Positions 50,706 to 59,254 of a stretch of 64,000 bases of DNA are shown piece by piece. The translations under genes were made by a program, and so were the position numbers. How positions within the stretch are numbered: position 1 is the first letter of the stretch; the number at the start of each line of letters is the position of its first letter. The stretch is from Bowmanella denitrificans (GTDB taxonomy: Bacteria > Pseudomonadota > Gammaproteobacteria > Enterobacterales > Alteromonadaceae): contig NZ_PEBU01000010.1 of NCBI RefSeq assembly GCF_002887595.1, positions 124,001 to 188,000 on the forward strand, read 5' to 3'. Below the pieces are notes generated by a model. The model did not search any database. It was not told the DNA's origin and saw nothing but the letters and a program-made list of their open reading frames with translations.

Positions 50706-52451
50706 TTAATTACCCTTAGGCGGCCAGGCCTGCTTCGGTGGGGCAAAGCTGGGTTCACCCAAAAGTGGGCTGGACAGGGCATAGAAGCCATGGTTGGTAA
50801 ACAGCCAGAACAGGTTGCGGTCGTATTCCACATACACGGCGTGGGACAAGTTGCCCATGGCATAGCTGGCGACCTGATCTTCCTTAAAGGGGGGAACAAA
50901 GTAAGCGGCAATTTCCGGTTTGTCCGGGTTGCTTACGTCAAACACCTGTAACCCTGCGTTGTAGAAGTTAAACGGCAAGATACCGGCTTTGTGACTTCCT
51001 GGCTGATGGTAAGCACCTGTGCGCTTCGGGCCAAAGCTGCCACGACGCTGACAAAAGTCGGTGAAGGCTGCCTCGGCTGGCGGCTTGGGGCGAGGCATCA
51101 CGCCTTTCACTTTGGGATTAGCCGGGTCAGAGACATCAATGATATGGATATCTTTATAGGGCTCATAACAGTCTTCGTTGAGTGGGTAGCCACTGAAATA
51201 CACCAGACCGGTTTCCTCTACCTGAGAAACATCCACATAGTCTCCTTCGGTGCCAGCGATATTGGCCGGGAACTTAAGGTTGCTGACCACTTTCATATTG
51301 GACGGATCGCTGATATCCACCACCACAAAACCTAACCCGCCCATGGCACCATAACCATATTTGCCGCCCTGGGAAGCCGGTTTGGGAATAAACAACGGCA
51401 TACGAGAGCCCATCCAGGAGGTACGGTTGCCGGCACGGGGATCGGCTTTAAATACCGCTTCGTGTTCGGGGTCGCCGACGATTTGGCCGGGCAGACCCAG
51501 CATATCCAGGAATCTGGGGTTGGTTGGGTCAGACATATCCCAGGCCTGATAACCTGAACTGTACAGGTCATTGGGATATTCGGTCAGGCCCCAGCGCTTA
51601 TCCGGCGCAGCTGACACAAACATAATATCGTCACCAAAATAGGCCGGAATATCCCGCACACCTGAGCCTTGCTGCTGGCCGATGGGGGCATCCGGATGCA
51701 GGATGTCGGTGCTGCGCTGGGCAATCAGTTTCCAGTCTTTGGGCAATGGCCCGTTCATTTCATAGACCTTAAAGCCTTTGAGATGATTGGCGTGGCGAAT
51801 GGCCTCGACTTTGTCCGGCTGGCGGTATTTATCGCGCAGCAAACCGAAGCGACGAATTTCAAAGGACTGCACCATCACATACTTACCCAGCTTTTTGCTC
51901 CACTGGATGCTGGCGGCGCCCATCATATCGTCTTCAGGATAGGGATTTTGCGCTTCAGCGTCCGGGCCGTTGGCGCCCCAGGTATGGCCCCGGGTCAGTA
52001 ACAGTTCGACTTTTTTGGGGTTGGTGATGTCGAAAATCTTCAGATCGCGGCGCACATACTGATACAGGTAACGACGGCCCTCGAAATCGACAATATTCTG
52101 CCAGGTGTGAAAAGGCTCTACCGTAATAGGGTAGTAAGCTTCCACCTTCATATTCTTGATGTAACTGTTGGGATCCCAGTAATCCAGTTGCCCTTTAAAA
52201 GGAAAGGCATCATGGGATTCCGGTGTGGCTTTGGGGTGTACAAAGCTGCCATCGGCCTGCATCCCATAACTTTCTGGTGCAGGATTAGCCGGGGTGCGGT
52301 CGCCCCCCAGCTCGGCCTGGCGTTTAACGATGGGGTCCTGAATATTAATCGGTGTATCCTTGCTGATATCCCAGGGGCTGGCCAGCAAACCCGAGCTGAA
52401 TATCAGCGCGGCGGCAATGGCACTCAGCGGGAGCCTTGTGTAGTTGTGCAT
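50706..52451 (-). CDS. exported LVIVD-repeat (beta-propeller) protein
   Basis: The 581 residues have a signal peptide (AALIFSSGLLAS) and several LVIVD-type blades: RDLKIFDITNPKKVELL, LGFVVVDISDPSNMKVV, IHIIDVSDPANPKVKGV and GLQVFDVSNPDKPEIAA. It should fold as a propeller in the periplasm or outside the cell. It is the last gene of the 3-hydroxyanthranilate operon, 14 bases after the decarboxylase gene, and a terminator follows at once. Its part in the pathway is not known to me; a binding or delivery role for substrate is possible. Confidence 0.85.
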   Translation of the reverse strand: MHNYTRLPLSAIAAALIFSSGLLASPWDISKDTPINIQDPIVKRQAELGGDRTPANPAPESYGMQADGSFVHPKATPESHDAFPFKGQLDYWDPNSYIKNMKVEAYYPITVEPFHTWQNIVDFEGRRYLYQYVRRDLKIFDITNPKKVELLLTRGHTWGANGPDAEAQNPYPEDDMMGAASIQWSKKLGKYVMVQSFEIRRFGLLRDKYRQPDKVEAIRHANHLKGFKVYEMNGPLPKDWKLIAQRSTDILHPDAPIGQQQGSGVRDIPAYFGDDIMFVSAAPDKRWGLTEYPNDLYSSGYQAWDMSDPTNPRFLDMLGLPGQIVGDPEHEAVFKADPRAGNRTSWMGSRMPLFIPKPASQGGKYGYGAMGGLGFVVVDISDPSNMKVVSNLKFPANIAGTEGDYVDVSQVEETGLVYFSGYPLNEDCYEPYKDIHIIDVSDPANPKVKGVMPRPKPPAEAAFTDFCQRRGSFGPKRTGAYHQPGSHKAGILPFNFYNAGLQVFDVSNPDKPEIAAYFVPPFKEDQVASYAMGNLSHAVYVEYDRNLFWLFTNHGFYALSSPLLGEPSFAPPKQAWPPKGN

Positions 52452-52465
52452 GTCGGTCTCCGTTA

Positions 52466-53461
52466 TTAATTAAGGTTAAAAAACTCAGCGGCGTTGTCCG
52501 CCAAAATACGTTGCTTGGTGTGCTGGCCAAGGCCATCGTGGCTTTTTACCAGCTCGCCGATGACCTGTTCACCCAGCGGAAAGGGGTAGTCAGAGCCCAG
52601 CATTACCCGCTCTTCGCCCATGGTTTTCACCAGCAGGGCCAGGGCGTCAGGGTGAAATACCGCAGAGTCCACATAGAATCTGTCCATATAGCTGGAAGGC
52701 AGATTGGGGCAGTCTTCACGCACGATGTCGCGGTGCTTCCAGGCGTTGTCCACCCGGCCGATCAGATAGGGGAAACTGCCGCCACCATGGGCAAAGCAGA
52801 TTTTCAGGCTGCGGGGCAGGCGCTCAAAAGCACCGGATAAGATCAGGGATAGAATCGACAGCTGCGTTTCGGCCGGCATGGCCACCAGCCAGGGCAGCAT
52901 ATATTTGGGCATGCGTTCCGGCGCCATCATATCCCAGGGGTGGATCAACACCGGCGCGCCGATATCGGCACAGTGGTGCAGGAAGGTGACAATACCTTCA
53001 TCATCCAGATTCTTCAGGCCCACATGGTTACCGATTTGTACGCCCACATGACCATTGGCCATACAGCGTGACACCTCGGCGCAGGCGGCATCAATATCCT
53101 GCATGGGTACCTGACACAGGGCTTTTAAGCGCTGATTGTCCGGGGTGCAAAGTTCCAGCGCCTGATCGTTCAGCCAGGCCGCCAGTGCCAAAGCCTGTTC
53201 CACCGGCCGGTGATAAGCGAAAAGGACCGGCGTAGCACACATAATCTGCGTATCGATACCCAGTGTGTCCATATCGGCCAGACGCTTATGGCTGTCCCAG
53301 CAGGCATGGGTAATAGGCCGGAACAGCTTACCGTCAATCAGAATATCGGCCTGTTCGGCATTTTTATGCACCACCTGTGGCCAGCCCGGACTGTTATAAC
53401 GTGCGGCAAAATCCGGCAGACTGGCCGGAAAAAAATGCGCGTGCATATCGATTAACTTCAT
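52466..53461 (-). CDS. 2-amino-3-carboxymuconate-6-semialdehyde decarboxylase (ACMSD)
   Basis: The 331 residues have the amidohydrolase-type zinc site of ACMSD: HxH in IDMHAHFFPASLPDF (about residues 7-9), His in VLIHPWDMM (about 172), His in CFAHGGGSFPYLIGR (about 222), and the aspartate in MLGSDYPFPLGE (about 288). It removes CO2 from the product of 3-hydroxyanthranilate ring opening and so steers it away from quinolinate. AGGAG precedes the ATG at 53461. It lies next to the dioxygenase and dehydrogenase genes of the same pathway. It corresponds to NbaD in 2-nitrobenzoate degraders. Confidence 0.92.
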   Translation of the reverse strand: MKLIDMHAHFFPASLPDFAARYNSPGWPQVVHKNAEQADILIDGKLFRPITHACWDSHKRLADMDTLGIDTQIMCATPVLFAYHRPVEQALALAAWLNDQALELCTPDNQRLKALCQVPMQDIDAACAEVSRCMANGHVGVQIGNHVGLKNLDDEGIVTFLHHCADIGAPVLIHPWDMMAPERMPKYMLPWLVAMPAETQLSILSLILSGAFERLPRSLKICFAHGGGSFPYLIGRVDNAWKHRDIVREDCPNLPSSYMDRFYVDSAVFHPDALALLVKTMGEERVMLGSDYPFPLGEQVIGELVKSHDGLGQHTKQRILADNAAEFFNLN

Positions 53462-53470
53462 GGCCAACTC

Positions 53471-53986
53471 CTATTTGCCGGGGTGCAATTCGCCACAGGC
53501 ACTGCAGGTGCGTAATTGCGCATTTTCCTGAAAGGCTTTAAACAGCGGGGGCAAGTCTTTAACGATGGACTTCAGCTCTACCTGCACTTCGTGCAGCAGA
53601 TGGTTGCAGCTCAGGCAATACCAGCGAAAAGCATCTTTCTTTCCATCGGGACGTTTGGGTTCAATCACCAGGCACAGACTGCCAGCTTCCGGGCGCTGCG
53701 GAGAATGGGGCACATAAGGCGGTAACAGAAATACATCACCTTCTTTGAGCTCAAGCCGGTATGGGCCGTCGTCGCCCATGATGTTGAGATAGGCATTGCC
53801 TTTCATCTGGTAAAAGAACTCTTCCACCGGATCGACATGGTAGTCAAAACGCTGGTTTGGCCCGCCCACCACCGTACACATCAGGTCTGCGTCTTCCCAG
53901 ATCAGCGCGTTATTAACCGGCGGCTGCAGCTTGTCTTGATTGTCATCCAGCCACTTTTGGAAGTTGAAAGCTTTAAGTTGCGTCAT
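53471..53986 (-). CDS. 3-hydroxyanthranilate 3,4-dioxygenase
   Basis: The 171 residues form the cupin enzyme that opens 3-hydroxyanthranilate. The iron ligands lie in [20 protein letters not shown] (His, Glu; about 46-65) and [19 protein letters not shown] (His; about 85-103). The C-terminal rubredoxin-like iron site is present with CLSC and CSAC, as in bacterial forms. The gene lies between the RidA-like deaminase and the ACMS decarboxylase, with gaps of one and nine bases. All metal ligands are intact. It corresponds to NbaC/HaaO. Confidence 0.93.
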   Translation of the reverse strand: MTQLKAFNFQKWLDDNQDKLQPPVNNALIWEDADLMCTVVGGPNQRFDYHVDPVEEFFYQMKGNAYLNIMGDDGPYRLELKEGDVFLLPPYVPHSPQRPEAGSLCLVIEPKRPDGKKDAFRWYCLSCNHLLHEVQVELKSIVKDLPPLFKAFQENAQLRTCSACGELHPGK

Positions 53987-53987
53987 G

Positions 53988-54431
53988 TTAGTTCTCCTTG
54001 ATGGTGGCTGACTCTGTCAGTGGCTTATACGCCACCGCCTTGATTTCAATCAGCAGATGCGGATGGGGTAACTGATGCACCGCCACCGTGGTTCTGGTCG
54101 GACCGTTGGCATCGAAATATTCGCTGTACACCTGATTGTAAGGACCAAAATCGTTCATATTGACCAGAAAGGTGCTGATTTCCACCAGATCTGCCAATGA
54201 CGCCCCTTCAGCGGCCAGAATATCGCTGATATTGTCAATAACGGCGCGGGTCTGGGCCCGGATATCCAGATTGGTGGTGCCCATGGCGTCCACCTCGGCC
54301 CCAACGATACTGTTGTCAGGCAGGCGGGAGCTGGTGCCAGACACAAACAAAAAGTCGCCTGCCCGTTTAATATGCGGGAATTTGCCCCGCGGTGTGGCTT
54401 TACCGCTGACTAGGGTTGCACGCTTGGTCAT
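53988..54431 (-). CDS. RidA family 2-aminomuconate deaminase
   Basis: The 147 residues belong to the RidA/YjgF fold: [58 protein letters not shown] and [23 protein letters not shown]. In 3-hydroxyanthranilate operons this protein removes ammonia from 2-aminomuconate (NbaF). GGAG precedes the ATG at 54431, and the upstream gene ends one base before. A longer in-frame extension to 54500 overlaps the neighbour and is rejected. Confidence 0.88.
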   Translation of the reverse strand: MTKRATLVSGKATPRGKFPHIKRAGDFLFVSGTSSRLPDNSIVGAEVDAMGTTNLDIRAQTRAVIDNISDILAAEGASLADLVEISTFLVNMNDFGPYNQVYSEYFDANGPTRTTVAVHQLPHPHLLIEIKAVAYKPLTESATIKEN

Positions 54432-54432
54432 A

Positions 54433-55215
54433 TTATTCTCCTGCCTGTAAGTGCACCTGGCCCATGCTGCTGGTATGCAAACAAACATGATCAGCGGCAT
54501 TCAACGGGTGTGCTGCGGTGGCCGCGCCGGCCAGCACGATCCAGCCCGCTTCCAGACAGATATCGGATTCCGCTGCCAGGCGCGCCGCTTCCACCAGCGA
54601 GCGCCAGGGATTACCGAGAATGGCTGAGGATGAGCCGATTTGCACCGGTTTACCGTTGATTTCCATCACCATGGCCTGGTTGCTGATATCCAGTTTGGGA
54701 GAACACCACTGGCCCAGCACAAAGCCTGACGACGAGGAGTTATCCGCCACCACATCGGCCAGTGAAAACTTAAAATTGGCGTAACGTGAGTCAATAATTT
54801 CCAGCGCCGGGGCCACCGCGTCTACCGCACTCATGGCTTCCAACAGGCTGACTTTGCCTTTCAGGGTTTTATTCAGACGAAAAGCGATTTCCGGCTCAAT
54901 TCTGGGGTGAATAAAGCGCTGCATCGACACGCTGTCGCCTTCCACCAGTTGCATGCTGCTGGTCAAACGGCCCCAAATCAGGTCGTCCACCCCCATCTGC
55001 AGCATCTTGGCACGGCTGGTAAAACCCATCTTAATGCCCAGCAGCTTTTCACTGCGACTCATGCGCTTTTCAATGCCAGCGGCCTGAATCTGGTAGGCCT
55101 GCTTCAGGCCGATTTCAGGATAGTCCAGGCTAAGCTGAGGGGTGGCCTGACTATTGAGCATGGCCTTATCCAGAATATCGGCCATTTGCCCGGTTTGATG
55201 TTGTTTGCTGTCCAC
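54433..55215 (-). CDS. 4-oxalocrotonate decarboxylase
   Basis: The 260 residues are of the hydratase/decarboxylase family: [23 protein letters not shown] (split, about 61-83), metal ligands in [14 protein letters not shown] (about 105-118), and [26 protein letters not shown] (split, about 134-160). The text DDLIWGRL fits the decarboxylase (NbaG/DmpH) rather than the hydratase. It follows the paralogous hydratase gene by nine bases. It converts 2-oxo-3-hexenedioate to 2-oxopent-4-enoate. Confidence 0.87.
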   Translation of the reverse strand: MDSKQHQTGQMADILDKAMLNSQATPQLSLDYPEIGLKQAYQIQAAGIEKRMSRSEKLLGIKMGFTSRAKMLQMGVDDLIWGRLTSSMQLVEGDSVSMQRFIHPRIEPEIAFRLNKTLKGKVSLLEAMSAVDAVAPALEIIDSRYANFKFSLADVVADNSSSSGFVLGQWCSPKLDISNQAMVMEINGKPVQIGSSSAILGNPWRSLVEAARLAAESDICLEAGWIVLAGAATAAHPLNAADHVCLHTSSMGQVHLQAGE

Positions 55216-55224
55216 AGGCCCTCC

Positions 55225-56022
55225 TTAATTGGTACCGAAACTGGCACGTACCGAGCCCAGTCCGCTAATTTCACAATCAAACACATCCCCGGCCTGCACT
55301 GGCACCATGGGCCCCAACGCGCCGGTTAAAATGGTATCGCCGGCGCGTAGCGGCTGGCCATGGCGTACCATGGTTTTTGCCAGCCACAAGGCCGCACTTA
55401 ATGGATGGCCAAGACAGGCCACCCCGGCTCCGGTGGACACGGGTTCGCCGCGACGGCTTAATGTCATACCACAGAGTTTCAGGTCAACCTGGCTGAGCAA
55501 GGTCGGTTTTCCCCCCAGCACATATAAACCGCTTGAGGCGTTGTCGGCCACGGTATCCACAATGCGGATATCCCAATTGGCGACCCGGCTGCCAACCACT
55601 TCCAGGGCCGGCAGGGCGAAAGCGGTGGCGCGTAGCAAATCCGCCAGGGTGGGCTGCTCCATGGCCAGGTCCTGTTCCAGTACCAGTGCCACTTCGGCTT
55701 CTATTTTTGGCTGCAGTACCGCAGTTATGGGGATATCTTCGCCTTCGGCGATGGCCATATCGGCAAACAAGGCGCCAAAGTCCGGCTGGTCTACCCCAAG
55801 CTGGGTTTGCACCACCTTGGAGGTCAGACCGATTTTACGCCCCACCAGGCGGCGGCCCTGCTCCTGCCAATATTGGCTGTTGAGCTGTTGCACCCGATAG
55901 GCACTGTCCAGATCATTGTCTGCCAGTAAGGTTCTGACCGGGGCGCAGGGCTGGCCGGATTGATGGGCCTGGCGCAACTGCAAGGCAGCACGTAGTTCAG
56001 CGTCGGTGGCTTGTGATTGCAT
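55225..56022 (-). CDS. 2-oxopent-4-enoate hydratase
   Basis: The 265 residues belong to the same fold as the next gene, with hydratase-type text: GRKIGLTSKVVQTQLGVDQP then DFGALFADM (about 62-92), metal ligands in KIEAEVALVLEQD, and ALEVVGSRVANWDIRIVDTV. It adds water to 2-oxopent-4-enoate to give 4-hydroxy-2-oxovalerate (NbaH/DmpE/MhpD). The aldolase and acetaldehyde dehydrogenase needed next are not in the window. Gaps of nine bases on both sides show operon membership. Confidence 0.88.
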   Translation of the reverse strand: MQSQATDAELRAALQLRQAHQSGQPCAPVRTLLADNDLDSAYRVQQLNSQYWQEQGRRLVGRKIGLTSKVVQTQLGVDQPDFGALFADMAIAEGEDIPITAVLQPKIEAEVALVLEQDLAMEQPTLADLLRATAFALPALEVVGSRVANWDIRIVDTVADNASSGLYVLGGKPTLLSQVDLKLCGMTLSRRGEPVSTGAGVACLGHPLSAALWLAKTMVRHGQPLRAGDTILTGALGPMVPVQAGDVFDCEISGLGSVRASFGTN

Positions 56023-56031
56023 AATGTCCTC

Positions 56032-57492
56032 TTACAGCTTGATACAGATATTGCTGGGTTCGGCATAGAAATTCAGGGAATGCTGGCCGCCTTCACGACC
56101 AATACCTGACATCTTGACCCCACCAAAGGGGGTGCGCAGATCGCGCAGATACCAGGTATTTACCCAGATCATGCCGGCTTCCATTTGCTTGGCGACCCGG
56201 TGACCACGGCTGATATCCCGGGTCCAGATAGCGGCTGCCAGGCCGTAGCGACTGTTATTGGCAAGCGCAATGGCCTGCTCTTCAGTATCAAAGGGGCAAA
56301 TATGTGCAATCGGGCCGAAAATCTCTTCTTTTACGCAGCGTGCCTCTTCGCTAAGGCCGGTAATAAGAGTGGGTTGTACCCAGGCGCCCTGATCGCGCTC
56401 ATCACCAAATTCAGGCACACCACCGCCGGTCACAAAGCTGGCGCCTTCTTCGGCCGCCAGTTTGTAATAAGACAGCACCTTGTTGCGGTGCTCAAAGGAG
56501 ATCAGCGGCCCCATGTCGGTGTCGGCATCCGTGGGCCAGCCAATTTTCATGGCTTCGGCTTTTTGCTTTAGTGCTGCGACAAAGCGTTCGAAGATAGGGC
56601 GCTGCACATAGACCCGCTCGGTACAGAGGCAAACCTGGCCACCGTTGGTGAAAACAGAACGGGCCGTACCTTGCACTGCGGCATCAAAATCGGCGTCGTC
56701 AAAAATAATCGCCGCATTCTTGCCACCCAGTTCAAAAGACAGGGGTTTAACATGTTCTGCCGCTGCGCGCATAATGGCGCTGCCGGTACGGGATTCACCG
56801 GTAAAGGTAATAGCGTCAATGTGTGCATGGCTGGTGAGATATTCGCCTGCTGAATTAGGGCCAAAGCCATGGATCAGGTTGAATACCCCAGGCGGGATAC
56901 CCGCTTCATGCATCACTTCTGCCAGTAAGGTCGCGCTGGACGGCGTCTCTTCCGACGGTTTGGCGACGATACAGTTGCCCGCCGCCAGTGCCGGTGCCAG
57001 CTTCCAGGTCAGCAGTAATAGCGGCAGATTCCAGGGTGCGATAACCGCCACCACGCCCAGGGGTTTAGGCAGGCTGTAGTTCAGTGCACCTTTGCCATCT
57101 GGGGTATCAGTATGAAAACACTCACTGCCAGCGGTTTTTACCATATCGGCAAACACCCGAAAATTGGCTGCTCCGCGCGGGATATCAATACTGGAGGCCT
57201 GTTGCAGGGATTTACCGGTATCGCGCATTTCAGCGGCCACAAACTCATCAAAGCGCTCTTCAATACCGTCGGCGACTTTGTGTAACAGGGCAGCGCGCTG
57301 CTGCACCGACATGTTGCCCCAGGGACCCTGCAAGGCCGCTTTGGCGGCCATAACGGCCTGATTGACCTGCTTCTTGTCGGCTTCGGCCACCTGACAAATA
57401 CGCTGGCCGTTAACCGGATTGATATTGTCAAAACGCTTGCTGCTGTCGACAAATTCGCCGGCGATATAGTGATGCAAAATACTCGATGTCAT
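56032..57492 (-). CDS. 2-aminomuconate (2-hydroxymuconate) semialdehyde dehydrogenase
   Basis: The 486 residues are an NAD-dependent aldehyde dehydrogenase of the NbaE/DmpC type. Visible are VIAPWNLPLLLLTWKLAPAL (catalytic Asn, about 155-175), FELGGKNAAIIF (catalytic Glu), GQVCLCTERVYVQ (catalytic Cys) and the substrate arginine in WYLRDLRTPFGGVKMSG. It oxidises the semialdehyde made by ACMSD. It is the first gene of the seven-gene operon and divergent from the LysR gene, with 302 bases between. Confidence 0.92.
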   Translation of the reverse strand: MTSSILHHYIAGEFVDSSKRFDNINPVNGQRICQVAEADKKQVNQAVMAAKAALQGPWGNMSVQQRAALLHKVADGIEERFDEFVAAEMRDTGKSLQQASSIDIPRGAANFRVFADMVKTAGSECFHTDTPDGKGALNYSLPKPLGVVAVIAPWNLPLLLLTWKLAPALAAGNCIVAKPSEETPSSATLLAEVMHEAGIPPGVFNLIHGFGPNSAGEYLTSHAHIDAITFTGESRTGSAIMRAAAEHVKPLSFELGGKNAAIIFDDADFDAAVQGTARSVFTNGGQVCLCTERVYVQRPIFERFVAALKQKAEAMKIGWPTDADTDMGPLISFEHRNKVLSYYKLAAEEGASFVTGGGVPEFGDERDQGAWVQPTLITGLSEEARCVKEEIFGPIAHICPFDTEEQAIALANNSRYGLAAAIWTRDISRGHRVAKQMEAGMIWVNTWYLRDLRTPFGGVKMSGIGREGGQHSLNFYAEPSNICIKL

Positions 57493-57794
57493 TCCTGATT
57501 CTCTGGTGGCTGCAAGACGCAGAGCTGAGACTTGGAATGACTTTACAGGCCGTTAACATAATACAAAAATAGAATTTACCGACTTGGATATAAGATAAAA
57601 GTTATACCTCCTGGCCCGCTGGCGCAGGCAGGGGTGTAACAGAGCAGAATCATCAGGAATTGAAATTGAGTATTTCTTATCCAGCTAAAACTGTGGTAAG
57701 ACATAATAAAAGGGTTGGCAAATTCACATTGTTATAGCTTTTCACTGATAACAAATGGGCGCCGCTGATCGTAAAAATCACTGAGATCCTGAAC
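57493..57794. promoter_or_regulatory. divergent promoter region of the 3-hydroxyanthranilate operon and its LysR gene
   Basis: This 302-base gap is AT-rich and holds no gene. TATAA (57589-57593) and TTATA (57602-57606) form an 18-base interrupted dyad of the T-N11-A kind favoured by LysR proteins, about 100 bases before the dehydrogenase start and 190 before the regulator start. Promoter boxes cannot be assigned with confidence. Confidence 0.45.
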
Positions 57795-58742
57795 ATGACA
57801 CCAGAAAAACTGCAACGCGATATGGTTGCCCGCATGAAGCTCAAACACCTGAAACTACTGGTAACGGTGGGCGAGCAGTGCAATATTTTTAAGGCCGCAC
57901 AGCTGATGAATATGGCTCAGCCTGCCGCCACCAAGATTATCCGTGATATAGAATCGGCTTATGAGCTTACGTTGTTTGAACGCTCGTCCCGCGGTGTGGT
58001 GCCCACCCTGTACGGCGAGGTGCTGATCAAACATGCCAAACTGGTGCTGTCGCAAATCAAACATGTCAGCGAGGAGCTCACCTCTTTGCAAGGCGGCTTG
58101 TCAGGCCATGTCACGGTGGGCACCCTGATCACCGCCAGTTTAACCCTGCTGCCCAAGGCATTGGTGCGACTGCGCGCCGAGCGGCCCAATATTTCTGTGA
58201 CCGTGGTGGAAGGTACCCAGGATGTGCTGTTGCCCAATCTGGTACAGGGCGATCTGGATCTGGTAGTGGGCAGGATCCCGGAGCACCAGGATTACGACGG
58301 CTTAACCTCCATTGAACTGTATGAGGAACCCACCATGATTGTGGCAAGGGCAGGCCACCCGCTAAGTAACCGCGGAGTACTGAGTCTGGAAGATCTGTTG
58401 CAGGAAGACTGGATTTTGCCGTCACCACAGACCTACCTGCGCCGCGAACTGGATCAGAACTTTCGTGATCAGGGCCTACCCTCGCCCGCGCCGGTGGTGG
58501 AGTCGGTATCGGTGCTGACCAACCGTACCCTGCTACGTGAAACCGATATGATCGCCGCCATGCCTTATCAGATCTTTCGTACCTACGAACAGCTCGGCGA
58601 ATTATGCCGTTTACCCGTGCCCGCGCTTGCCCGTAAAGGGCCGGTGGGTATTACCATGCGCACCGAGGGCGGCCTGACACCAGCGGCGGCCTGTTTGGTC
58701 GACGATCTGAAACTGGTGGCTGCCGAGATCACAGAAAGCTGA
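57795..58742 (+). CDS. LysR family transcriptional regulator
   Basis: The 315 residues have a typical LysR winged helix (KLLVTVGEQCNIFKAAQLMN, MAQPAATKIIRDIESAYELT, LFERSSRGVVPTLYG; about 20-75) and a periplasmic-binding-protein-like effector domain (VTVGTLITASLTLLPKALVR to the end). The family usually regulates a divergent operon and senses a pathway intermediate; here that would be the 3-hydroxyanthranilate operon. The ATG at 57795 gives a 19-residue lead before the helix; an internal ATG at codon 14 is possible. Confidence 0.9.
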   Translation: MTPEKLQRDMVARMKLKHLKLLVTVGEQCNIFKAAQLMNMAQPAATKIIRDIESAYELTLFERSSRGVVPTLYGEVLIKHAKLVLSQIKHVSEELTSLQGGLSGHVTVGTLITASLTLLPKALVRLRAERPNISVTVVEGTQDVLLPNLVQGDLDLVVGRIPEHQDYDGLTSIELYEEPTMIVARAGHPLSNRGVLSLEDLLQEDWILPSPQTYLRRELDQNFRDQGLPSPAPVVESVSVLTNRTLLRETDMIAAMPYQIFRTYEQLGELCRLPVPALARKGPVGITMRTEGGLTPAAACLVDDLKLVAAEITES

Positions 58743-59254
58743 GCTTGCTGACAAAGTGATTGAATTGCCTGGCTTTTAGCCAGATCCGCCAGGATCCTTA
58801 TGGCCGGTAAGGATCTTATCGTCATGGCTATTGATCTTATAATTCAACCACATGCGATTTACTGAGCAGCCTTGGCCACTTACCTGTGGATTATTTTTTG
58901 ATTTAATGGATTAAAACTTAAGCATTGTCACCAGATTGAATCTTTCGGCTCGCCGTTAATGCCGCAAAACTATCTGAAATCCCCAGATATAACGGCTGTT
59001 CACTTTGTTTTATTGTGCAAAAAGCATGTTATTCAGGTACAAAAGTTATGCACCGTTTTGCACAATGCCTGTGGAAAAAACTGTGTTTTATTTTGAAGAA
59101 AATGCTTAAGGCACCTTAAAAGCCGTGATTGCAATCAGTGCCAGACAGGTCTGAATACCTTGATCCTGAGCGATCCTCAGTACCGATCAGGATCGCAAAA
59201 ACAATAAGGGATCCACTTGGGATCCCTTACAAAACATCAGCTTCAGGAGCTTAC
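58743..59254. other. 512-base gene-free stretch rich in GATC and hairpins
   Basis: No gene is seen. Ten GATC sites lie in two clusters (58780-58835 and 59161-59225). Hairpins include CTGGCT/AGCCAG at about 58770, GATCCTTA/TAAGGATC at about 58792-58814 and GATCCTGA/TCAGGATC at 59162-59194. The middle is AT-rich, with TTTTCCACA and TAATCCACA (minus strand) and TTATGCACC, which resemble DnaA boxes. Confidence 0.5.
59205..59229 (-). terminator. intrinsic terminator of the ZnuD-like receptor
   Basis: TAAGGGATCC (59205-59214), five bases, then GGATCCCTTA (59220-59229). On the minus strand the stem is followed by TTGTTTTT, 26 bases after the receptor stop. Confidence 0.82.

Noticed and set aside
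54432-54500. Longer start for the RidA-like gene
   Set aside because: It would overlap the decarboxylase gene by 68 bases; the ATG at 54431 has a good ribosome site and matches the family N terminus.
58743-59254. Chromosomal origin of replication
   Set aside because: DnaA-like boxes are few and imperfect and no dnaA, dnaN, gidA or mioC-type gene is near.
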